From the NCBI RefSeq assembly GCF_029962835.1, contig NC_080590.1, positions 66,494,501 to 66,558,500 on the forward strand: a DNA stretch of 64,000 nucleotides, written 5' to 3'. The DNA comes from Magnolia sinica. Taxonomy: Eukaryota > Streptophyta > Magnoliopsida > Magnoliales > Magnoliaceae. The notes beneath the pieces were generated by a model. That model was not told the DNA's origin. It worked only from the letters and a program-made list of their open reading frames with translations, and ran no database searches. Shown piece by piece: positions 27,701 to 39,700 of this stretch (within the stretch, counting starts at the first letter, position 1; each line of letters begins with the position of its first letter). Both the position numbers and the translations under genes were made by a program.

Positions 27701-30700
27701 CTCTTATGAAAGTCCTTGTTTTCCTATGTTTCAGGCCCTTTTTTTCGGAGGTCAAGGTAGTTTGCCTGCTTTTTTAGCCCGTGCACACATTCCTTGGCTT
27801 GATATTGTGGTTGACCCTTGTGCCGCATTTCTTGTTCTCATCGTCACTGTCCTCTTATGTGTGGGAATCAAGGAGGTATGTCTATGGAAATGCAAATGCA
27901 AATGCAAATGCAACTGGCTTGAGTCCCATTTCGATGGACTCATTGCTCACACGTGTCAACATGGAAGACTTGTGCGAGATTGTAGGTGCTCATTGGGTTG
28001 GTCCTCCCTATTCTGCTCATCAAGCTTGATCCCCCCTTTCCTTTGTACGCGTTGCCCATCTGATGAGTGAATTCTTTGATTTCTGGGAGGAGAAATCTAT
28101 AGAGTGGGGCTTGCCTGCTGGGCAACTTGGATCTTGCACCTGTTTGCCACATTGTCATGTGTGCTCCACAAGTCCCTTGAAATGGACTTGTGTGAGTTCC
28201 ATTATCAGGGCTCATCTTCAGTAACTGGCATTTAACAGAACACTTTGCTTACAGTACCTTGAAATTCAAGTGCTTTTTCTTGTACAGAGTTCACTTGCAC
28301 AAGCCATTGTCACATCTGCAAATGTTTGTGTCATGGTTTTCGTCATCATTGCTGGTGGATACCTTGGTTTTAAGACTGGATGGGCTGGATATGCTCTTCC
28401 TACTGGGTAATTGAAACTTTCATCAGTGCTCTCTTGGAAGTGGTGCATTTTTAGTTTGAAGAGGCAACTTATTTCTCATACTCTTTGGAACTGCAGATAC
28501 TTCCCATTTGGAGTAAATGGTATGCTTGCTGGGTCTGCAACTGTTTTCTTTGCATACATAGGCTTTGATACGGTTGCCAGCACAGCCGAGGAGGTATTAC
28601 ATCGTTGCTAGTGCTTTCAAACATGTTTGAATGCATTACATCGTGTGGTCGTTTGTAATTGATTATCACGCTTACACAGGAATCAATTGAAGAAGTTCAG
28701 TGTGTCAATATGGGGAATGCTACTTGCAAATATTCATCTGCTAGCGCCAAAAACAAGCCATGCCAATATGTCACACATGCATGAATCTAATCCGTTCATC
28801 TGGTGGTAGTAGCTTTGGTGAATGTTTCTACCTTTGATATTCCAATTTTTTTTTTTATAGATGTGTGGCCCACCTGATGAATGGATCAGCCTGCTTCTTG
28901 TGCTAAGGAACGTTCAGAATGGAGCCCACCTGATGGACAGCCCTGGCTGTGCTGGCCTGTACTTTGTTGGCATGTTGCTTGCGTTTGGTGTCTTTAGATG
29001 TGTTTCTGCAAATAGCGTTCCTCTTTCACCAATCTGGATTTCTTGAAACTTATGTTGTTTTTTGCTCGAATAATATTATCTTCTACACAGGTGAAGAATC
29101 CTCAGCGTGATTTGCCACTGGGCATAGGAATTGCGTTGTCCACATGTTGCTTATTGTATATGCTGGTATCCATTGTTATCGTTGGCCTGGTACCATACGA
29201 TGCACTGGATCCTGACACTCCAATTTCATCTGCAATTGCCAGCCATGGGATGAAATGGGCTGCGTAAGTATTTAGTAAACATATGTGTGGTAAATTGCAA
29301 TGATTTCAATTGTAGAACAAGTTCGCTGCGTACCTGGTTGAGTTTGCTTGTTTCAGCTTTCATTTTGGAAATGTTTATAATTATAGGTATGTAATCACAG
29401 CTGGAGCAGTGCTGGCACTTTGCTCAACCTTGATGGGTTCTATGCTTCCTCAGGTAAATAGCCTCCTCAATCAGATATTAGATGAGACGTGCTTTGTTGT
29501 TTTGTTTTCTGACATATCTTACAGCTGTCTTTGGATTCATGAGTGATTAAATTGTGTAAATTCAGTTCAATCAGGATGAACTGACAAAAATTAGTGACTT
29601 TCTTAGCATTCATACTGAGCTAAGTAGTCCTCAAATTTCTATTGAGTAAGAAAGGAATTTACAATTTAGCCATTTCCCATTTAGAAGACTAGTAATTGCA
29701 GTTCAATTGGGTAGTGCATCCAAACTTGCCTAATTGCTTTTTAAATGGTAATAAAATCAGAGCTTTGCTAAACCCCCATGTGTGTGTACAAGTCTGCTAA
29801 TGCACATGCCACCACATATGGTAGTATGGCAGACAAGTGCAATATCCAAGCCATCCATCAGAGGGGTACCACTATGTAGATTCCCCATCTCAAGAGTAAG
29901 GCCAGTCCACTAGTCAAGTGTGCCACAATTAACTGAACAAATGTATGGCCAGTGTTCGCAATATCGATACTATCGGCCGATATTATTTGTATCCCAGTCC
30001 AACGATACGATACTTGTCGGAAGAAACTGAGAAAAATTTTCTTGTCTAAGTATTCTGAAAAAATCAGAAAAAAAGAGAGGGAAACTTTCAATAGGGTGGA
30101 TTTCCGTACCTATAGAAGAGATTGCCCTGATTGGAAGCTACATTTGGTGGGCCATTCGAATTGAAGCTCACTATTCATAGGTTAGTGTAAATAAAATATT
30201 TGATTCCCTTTTTTTCTTTCTTCGAATAGATTATTACTTGAAAACGGAAGTGATTTTGAAAGAAAATGTGAAAAAATCCAGAGAAATCAAGAGATCTAGG
30301 AGAGAATTCAGGGTTTTAGGGTTCCAAAAGGCCGGAACCCTTTGCTTTCAAAAATGGCTTCCGAGCCCTTTTTGATCGGGCACGGCTAGGTGCAAATTTC
30401 ATGAGAAAGCCTTCCGTACATGAAGTTCCTACGTTGGGATGCTAGGTGGGGCCCACTGTGATGTTTGTGAGAAATCCACCACATCGATCTATTTTGCGAG
30501 CTCATTTTAGGACATGTGACCGAAATGAGGTGGATCCAAAACTCAGGTGGGCCGCACGAGAGGAAACACTAGGGATTCGATGACCAACGTTGAAACATTT
30601 TTATGGCCACGAAAGTTTCATATCAGGATAAGTTTTTTGTGTTTTCACTTCATCCCAATGGGAATGACCTCATAAACAGTTTGGATGGCATATAAACATC

Positions 30701-33700
30701 AAGGTGGAGCCTAGGAAAGTTTCAACGGTAGGAAACTCTTTCCTCAGTTTTCCCTCTCATATGGCCCACTTGAGTTTTGGATCCACCTCATTTTCGGTCG
30801 CATGTCCTAAAATGAGCTCACAAAATAGATGGACGGGGTGAATTTCTGACAAACATCACAGTGGGCCCCACCTAGTATCCCAGCGCGAGAACCTCTTGCA
30901 AAAGCCTTTCCAAGAAATCCATGTCCGGCACAGATTGGGAGCCCTAGAGATGGATGGTCCTGTCAAGGGCTCTATAGGGCCCACTAGGAAATATGTGTTT
31001 TATCCACACCGTCCATCCATTTTTATAGGTCATTTTAGGGCATGAACCCAAAATGTAGCCTGATATGTGGCTCAAGTGGACCACACCATAGGAAGCCGTG
31101 GTGGAAATGATATCCACCGTTGAAGCTCCACCGTGATGTTTATTTGCCATCCAATCTGTTCATAAGGTCTAACAGACCTAGATGAAGGGCTTGATCCAAA
31201 ACTTTTTTAGCCCCCAAAATTTTTTAAATGGTGACCATTCATTGACCACCTTTTCGTGTGGTGTGGTCCACCTAAGATTTGGATTTACATCATTTTTTTG
31301 GCCCATACCCTAAAATGATTTGTCAAAATATATTGATGGTGTAGATACACCATATTATGTCGAGGTGCCCCCATGGTCAGGGTCCCACCATATTACGTAA
31401 GGTTGAAACCAATGGAATTACCAGCACATCTCAACGTTATTTTATTACAGGAACTTTGTGGGCTCCACACTAATGTATGTGCTATATCCACTCCTCCCAT
31501 TCATTTCTTCATATCATTTTAGCTTATGAGCCTAAAAATGGGGCAAAGCCAAAGCTCAAGTGGACCACACCAAAGAAAACAATGGTTTCAATTGTGGTGT
31601 CATTATTCCCACTGCTTCCCATGATGTGGTCCACTTGATCTCTAGATCTGCCCCATTTTTTGGTTTAGGCTCTAAAATTATCCGAAAAAATGAATGGACG
31701 GCATGGATATAATGGATGGGACCCACACAATCTTTCTCATTTTTTGAGCCAAGACCTAAAAATAAAAAAAAATATAAAATAAAAAATAAAAAAAAGGTAA
31801 AAATGTTTAGGTGAGACATGGACTCACCCAAAACAGTGGTGCAGCCCTAAACGCAGGGCCCACTTTAATGTATGTTGTATCCACGTTGTTCATCTGTTTT
31901 TCCAAATCATTTTAGTGTATTATCCAAAAAAAGGAGCACATCCAATTATCAAGTGGACCATACCAAAGGAAAAGGTGGTGACTAACTATTAATGGGCCAC
32001 AAAAGTTTTGGATCAATCATATATTTGCTTTTTTCTTTTCATCCAGGCTTATGTGAACTTATCAACAGATTGGATGGTAAATAACATTACAAAACATTAA
32101 GGTGAGCCCTAAGAAGGTATTAATGGTAGGGCCTTCAATAAATATTGTTTCCTATGGCATGATCCACTAGATAATTGGATCTGCTTCATTTTTGGGATGG
32201 TGTCATAAATTAAGGTGGCAAAACAGAAGGACAGTGTGGATATACATGTCTTAATACAGTTATAAATGTTATGCATTATAGTTGAATATAGTTGCCTTGG
32301 TTTAATCAGACAACGCATAACTTAGGACCTTATACAGAGGAAACCTATTGTGTGCACTTTTTTTTAGATATTATTTAAAAGTGTGTATTAAGATATTTTT
32401 TAACGATACCTGAAGTTTCATTGAAAAATTCAATCATTTTTCCAATGCTTCCCCATGTTTCCCAAGAAGTGCGATAAATTATGCGATACAAACGATATAT
32501 CCCGTGTGATAACCGATATGTATCTGTATCCCAAGGGTGCGATACATTGTGCGATACCGATATTTCGAATACTGTATGGCTGTATGAAAAAAAGGCTCAC
32601 TACTGATTTCTAATATCACAGCACACCTAATGAGGTGGACCACCTTTGTCTTTCGATAGATGACTTGGATATTTCACCTGTGTGCCACGCTGGTTTATGT
32701 GGTGGCCTGTGCATAAGGTGACTTGTATACGTGTGTGGGCTTAACAAAACACATGAAATCAATTACAAGCTATCTATTAAGACAATGAATAAACATTCTC
32801 CATAAATATAGATGATCTGGATACTCAGCTGAAAAATCCACTGAGGAATTTTCTTCCTCTTGTATTTGTTGCCCTAAAGCAAATACAGAGGGCTAGAACC
32901 TTTGGCTTGATATTCTGGACAATATTATGGTCTCTGAGGAGTTCTACACTTCTATCCACCCAATCCATAGCATTCGTGGAGTCTCCTTCCACAATAAAAG
33001 GTCTGCTAAAAGAATCTTTAACAAGACTAGCGACTACATTAATAGCCAGTAACCATGAGCAGCTGGAGTCCCTTTCACCCACTGGCCTCGTAAAGACTTA
33101 CTATGTTTATACACTTGTCATCTCTAAACACCCCACACAATTCCAGAGTTCTTCCAGGAGTTCTTCCGTCCACATTAATCTTCCAACTCCCACATGGAGG
33201 CGACTCCTTGATATACCTCTTCTTTGAGTCTTCTTCTTGTCATGTGTAACTAAACCCTAGTTTCTGACAAGAGCCAGAGTCAACACACCTTTAAAAATTT
33301 TCAAAGTGATGTCCTAACTTATGATAAGAAACTTGTTTTTTTCCATTCACCAAGAAAAAGAAAAAGAAGAGTCGCGGAAGATTTTTCTGTTATGCTACTT
33401 CCACCTACCGCACGTGGGAGCATACACCAAAATTTGGTCCTGTGGCTTTAAAGTGCCCACCTTTCAAACTGCCACCATATCCACTACTGAGCACAGAACA
33501 ACCCATGATATCTCTTATAGACTGAAGAAGATAAAGGACCAATTTCCCACCTCACACTGAAGAAAGAAGTAATCAACATACTGTGATCTTTCCAGCTCGT
33601 GAAACAAACATTTGGAAGGGCTGGTGCTCCTTTGGAGGAGTTCTAAGATGAGGATTTTATTGATCTAGGCAGTCCATCAAAAGGCTTCAACCTAGGGGAA

Positions 33701-36700
33701 CATGGTAAATGTTTTTCCAATCCATTTTTTAATTCCATCCAGTGTTCTCAGCTACTGATTCCTGCTAATCAACATTATTAAAACTAAAGTTCTAGTGGCC
33801 AACAATGAACAACTAAAATGAGTAGTCAACATTTTTTAATTCCATCCAGTGGTCATTTTAGCTTCTCATTCAAAATTCTATGATTGAGTTGAATCATATC
33901 AAAATGATTCACATTCCAAATTGAATCCTATAGACATAAATGCTACATGAATCGTCATAATACAATGCACTAAAACTTGAAGGCATAGATGTTGTTACTT
34001 GTGATTGTTGAAAAAGTAAAATTTATGGATTGAAGGAATAGGTTCACTAAAGGAGCACTGCATTCATCACTCCCTTTGAAAATGTTGGGGCTCGTAAGTA
34101 AAGGATTTTCATCTATATGCCTAGTTGCAAGCCTCTCTGCAACTATTGTAAAAGTGCTTTCACTAAGGTTGAGGGCTCATTTGGTGTTGCTTTTAGGAAG
34201 TCTAGAATTGATTCATGGTAAACAATTCTTTGGAATTGTTTACTGAGAATTGGTTATGCCAAAAAACATGTTTGGTAGAAATACAAGGAAAAAAGTAAAA
34301 TTGCTTGCATCCAGGATTGTCCAATCACCACACTTCTTTTCATAGAAATTTTCTCGATGGGCCATCTACAACAGGTCATACCAACTCAATGGATAAAATT
34401 ACATCAATACTCCAAGACACAGCCACTCTACAGGTGGCACATATGTTCACCTATTAAAACTTTTTAAAAATAGTGTGCCCCATTGTAGATGATTCATAAC
34501 TCATCAAAAAAAAATAAAAATGAAGAAGGCTAAAGGATCTCTATGACCATCCAATTAGTGGCCAACAATGAACAACTAAAACGAGAAGTAGCCAACAATC
34601 CAAAGATGTGGCCAATCAATTCGATTGTCGTTTTCCCCCTTTTCTCCTCAAACAAAGTGGTTGGAATTGTGTGGCCCACCTTTTTTGCTTCTATGAAGTG
34701 ACAACGTGTTCCCATGTGAACTCCAATGCAACTGGTAGCACTGTAGCAGTTTGAAAGGGCCCAAGCATGGAGTAAAAACATGATCCTCTGTACAGCATCC
34801 TTATGTTTTGTTTTCAATTGTACTATTGGGCCCGAATATTGAGGGATATGTACTAGTTTGTACAAGTGGGCCATGATTGGGTGACATGGACTATTGGCTG
34901 ATGGGATCCACTGCAAAATCTTCTCATCCATCTATTTCTATGACATAAATTGAAAGGCTAGGAATGCGGTGTGGAGAAAATTTGGGGGTATGGCCCATCA
35001 ACGATGGGGTTCAACTGGCCATTGTTCTGATATTTGCCATGGACCTTACATGTGCTATGTTCTAATCGAAAACCCTAGTACTTCGTGCATATCCTCCTTT
35101 GGAGTATCCTATTATTCTGGAGTTTCAAAGAAGGCCCACAGGTTAGTGATCCGGACCATGGGTCTGCTGTGACTAAACTCAGATGGACCATTCTCTAGAA
35201 ATTTCATAGATACGAAGATCCTAATCACCAATCTTGGGCCTTTTTTCCCCCCACTTGATGTATGCATTTGCGTATCTTTTCAACTGTCCTTTGAAGTCCA
35301 CAAATTAGAAGGCTAGGACTGTTCCATTGAGGAAATATTCAGGGCTCCATATGGAGACCACTGTCGCCTACAAATTGAAAACTCGATGACATCTTAGATC
35401 CAGGACTGTCCATTTGAAGTCCAAAAATTGGAAGGTTTGGATTGTTCCATTGAGGAAATTTGCAGGGCTCGGTATGACAACACTCTCATATACAAAGAGA
35501 AAGTGCAGTGATGTTGCGTGCATCCCACATCGAGGCCGCTACAATTCGTGGCAAAGGTAAAAAAGAATACTGGCCATAGCCATCACCAAAAGTGGCCTAC
35601 CAATTGGAGGCTAAGCATCGTCCAATACATGTGATCCGTTGATAGTGCTCCATTCACTGTAGAACCTGTCCAAGAGCAGATCTTACTGGTTCCAGGCTTC
35701 AAATTTGTTGAATGTACTTTTTGTTCCTCCGCAAATAACTATAACCTTTTTCAAATGAAGGCTTCCTGTCTACTAACATTCCCCATCTTACTGGCCCCAT
35801 TCCTTCTGCATTACATACCTTGACTATAGAGAACACTTGCTTTGTGGTGCCCCATAATGCAGCGCATTACTTGTTAAACATGATGGAACATCAAATATGC
35901 TTTTCTTATATCTGATATTATATTGCATTTGGTTGGTAGGAGGATTGTAATCGCTAACAATCCTAGGGAGGTCCACATGGGACAATTTCAAGAATGCCCC
36001 TATGAAATAATTAAACCAAACATGTTTGTCTTCAGCCTGGGATGTGGGCATCTTCTCTTTTTCTCTTCTTTCCTTCTTTTCCTTCTTCATTTTCCTACTT
36101 AATTAAGGGCCTTAGCCCTTAATGTATCCTTTGTATTTATTTGGGCTTTTGCCCTTGGTTGGTAAAGAGAGATTTCTTGCTTGCCTTCCAAAAAAAAAAA
36201 AAACCATGTTTTTCTTTTTCTTTCTTTCTTTTTTTCTTCTTCTTCTTTTTAATTTTTGGCATATTGATGCAGGACATGAAAATTAACTATGATGTGCAAG
36301 ATCTTAGGCTTTAGATAAAACTAATTCAGAAACATGCACATAAGATTTCCACATCCCATGCAAAAGTTCAAACACTCAAACAAGGGGAATTTGTGCGGGT
36401 CTAGGCCTACACATGCTAGGGTTGGATCAATAAAAATTATTAGCCAAACGATATTCAAAGGAAAGTGAAAATCATCCACACATGTACAACAATTAGTCCT
36501 TAATCCAAGGGATTTACCAATTTCAATTCAGAGAACCCCAGGGTAAGAAAATGGGCAAACGAATTAAGATAACGCAATCTAGGATTAGGGTTATGGAAAA
36601 CAGGTATGAGAGGGGGAAATAAGAAGGAAACTTGAACCGGACGACAGTCCCCGCTTGCGGACAACGGGCTGGGCCTGACGCATGTGCGCAAGGGGGCCTG

Positions 36701-39700
36701 AATCCGAAAATCGCCTCCTTGGCTCTGGTCGGCCAGGGGAGGGCTTCAAAACCTCTGAGTTTCGTGGCGATCCGACGTGCGGTCTGTGCGTGGTGCTCCG
36801 CCGAAGTTTCAGCCCTCCTGTAGGGTCAAAATCTGGAATTCTGCTGTAAAGAGGAAAACTGTTGCAATAAAGGACAGATTTGAAGCACAGATGGTGGTAG
36901 GAGATGAGAAGTAGATATGGTAGAGGATGGGGACGAATAGGGATAAATGTGGCTTCGCACCACGGTAGTTAGCCCTTTGATGAAGGGAGGGCTTCGCACC
37001 CAATTAGATTTCCACAACTCAAGAACTCAGAGGAGTAGGAAAACGCAGAATTTTTATTAAACTTCAATGACTTCAAAAAGCTACAAGAGGTGCCTATTTA
37101 TAAGAAAACTCTATACCCCAAAACTCGTGCCATGTGCGCAACCTATTACTTGGCGATGAAATAAACCAAAATAAAAACTAATTAAAGAAATCTAAAGCGT
37201 TTATAGTATTTTAAATAACATTAATAAGCAAAACCGAAAATATGAGATTAATCAGACTAGTGGGCCACGATCATAAGATCCCATGATGGGTTTTACTTGA
37301 CTACCGGGCCCACTCCAACGAACCAAAGCTCAGTCTTCTAACTAGGAAGCCCTCCCTGGACGTCATCATCGATCCAGATCGATGGTGGGGCCCTCCTTGT
37401 TCTTGCGTACATTGGGGGGGGGGGGGGCATGTGCGCGAGATGTCCCCATCAATTCTCCCCGGCTTAACAAAACTCTTGAACCGCTCCGAGATGTAAGGAT
37501 CAAGTCTCTGAAGCTCCTCAGGGAGCCATGTACTGTCTGAAGCTGGACATGACTTCCACTTGACCAAGAACTTCTGGAACCCGTCGTCTGACGTGGATAT
37601 TATTTGATGGTCCAAAATATCCTCTATTCCCTCTCTAGGTGTGAGAAGGGTAGGTATGGGAGGTAGAGGCTGGGAAAATAAGTCAAGAAGGGTAGTTATG
37701 GGACGTAGAGGCTGGGAAGATGGGTAGGGATGGGTAGGTATGGGAGGTAGAGGCTGGGAAAATGGGTCGGGAAGGGTTGGTATGAGACGTAGAGGCTGGG
37801 GAGATGGGTCGGGAGGAGGCCATGGATCAAGGAAAATGTCTGGGGAATCACGATGATTAGGTGATAAGCTGGACAATGTACCAGTGGTCCCCTAAAATGC
37901 AACTAGATCTTCCACATTGAATGTGGAACTAATTCCCATGAAAGGTGGAAGATCTACCATATACGCATTGAGACCGTTTCATTTTATAATTTTGAATAGT
38001 CCAGCATTATGCACGTGTAATTTACGAATGGCTCCCTGAGGGTACCGCTTTGGCCTGATGCAGACCATCACAGAGTCCCTTACATTGAATTCCTTGAAAC
38101 GTTTATGTTGGCTTGTAGAAAGTGTGTAATGTTCATTACTAGTCATGATCTTCTGCCTGATTTCTTGATGCCATGAATGAATGTGATGCGCAAAAGACTC
38201 TGCGGCCTCTGACGGCCTATGGGACAACGACATAGGGACAAGATCAATAGGTTTCCTAGGTTTATAACCAGTAACAACTTCATAAAGACTTAGACTTGCG
38301 GACCTATCGACAAAACTATTAAACGTAAACTCGGTTATAAGTAGTATGGTGTCCTATGTTCTTGTGTGCCCTATATCCCTTATAGGGGGAAACGCATCCG
38401 TTATATCATTAGGAAAGATGTCACGAAACTCATCCACTACCGGAATGGCCTTAGTGGGCAACTCTACACTAGCCTCTGGTGCACTCTCTCCAGCCACAAG
38501 GTCGTACATGTTGTACCGCTCAAAATAGTGGCCTTGATGTCCCTCATGGGATGGGTGCACGGGTGCACGCCCATGACTAATTCCTTGACCACATCCATTC
38601 ATTGGTGTATCCTCCTGGCCACCTGCTTGAGATTGGATATCTTTCCCAATGGTGGGGTTTGTCCCAGCGGAGGCCTCTAATTGGGTAATGCGCACATCAA
38701 ATTATTCAAAGCATTGGTCTATATGTTGTTCCCAGCGCTTACCCAAAGACTCAAACTATTGGGTCAACTTGTTTAATGACTCTTGCAATTGCTCCATGTT
38801 TAGTGTAGGGTGTAAACCAAAACCACGACCCATACGTGTGGGCATAAAACTGCTAACTCAACCTATGGACCTTCTACTACGACTATGTGCGACTAAATAA
38901 GACTAAATGATCCTATGAGACTCTATATGAGGAAAACTACCAACACAACAAAAATTCAGCAATATAGTTGTCAAAGTATAAGAAAGTTTTGTTTATTTAT
39001 TTATTTTAAAAGAAACAACCTAGTTTCCAAAAACTGAAAAAGGAAAGTTTCTAAAAACAAATTAGGAAAGTTTCTAAAAAAAGCAACCTAGTTTCTAAAA
39101 ATGAAATAGGAAAGTTTCTTAAAAACAAATTAGGAAAATTTCTTTTAAAAAAAAAAAAAAAAAAAACAACTTAGTTTCTAAAAAAAGAAAAAGGAAAGTT
39201 TCTAAAAATAGAAAGTAAGTTAGCTTCTAAAAAAGAAAAAGTAAACTACTTTCTAAAAAAGAAAAAGGAAAGGAAATTAGTTTCTAAAAACAGATTAAGA
39301 AAGTTTCTAAAAATAGGAAAGGAAAGTTTCTAAACCTAGAAATAGAAAGCTAAGTTAATTTCTAAAATAATTCAAATAAGGGGATAACAAAAAAATTTCA
39401 GCAGCTTATGTCAGGGTTTATGGACCTCTAAACAGCCATATATGATGAGAATTGATGCGTAATGGACATAAACAACTAAACCCTAAACATGTAATGCATT
39501 CCCCTATAAGAACCCTAAGCTCTGATACCAAATTTGATGCAGGACATGAAAATTAACTATGATGTGCAAGATTTCAGGCTTTAGATCAAACTAATTCAGA
39601 AACATGCACATAAGATTTCCACATCCCACACAAAAGTTCAAACACTCAAACAAGGGGAATCTGTGCGGATCCAAGCCTATACATGCTAGGGCTGGATCAA

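Larger units (their letters stand above)
29950..32572. mobile_element. 2.6-kb TIR element carrying four fold-back repeats
   Basis: Flanked by the perfect 8-bp repeat TGTATGGC at 29942-29949 and 32573-32580. Ends CAGTGTTCGCAATATCG and GATATTTCGAATAC are inverted and resemble the hAT-like family elsewhere in the window. No transposase frame. The interior holds four consecutive inverted-repeat blocks. Confidence 0.8.

Noticed and set aside
28861-29046. Open frame directly upstream of exon 7 that could extend the transporter exon
   Set aside because: It does not match the conserved protein, it is separated from exon 7 by a stop, and exon 6 to exon 7 joins in perfect frame without it.
36500-37017. 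Small frames on both strands at 36.5-37.0 kb, repeated at 39.8-40.3 kb
   Set aside because: They are LTR sequence of gypsy element 2, and the repetition reflects the LTR pair.
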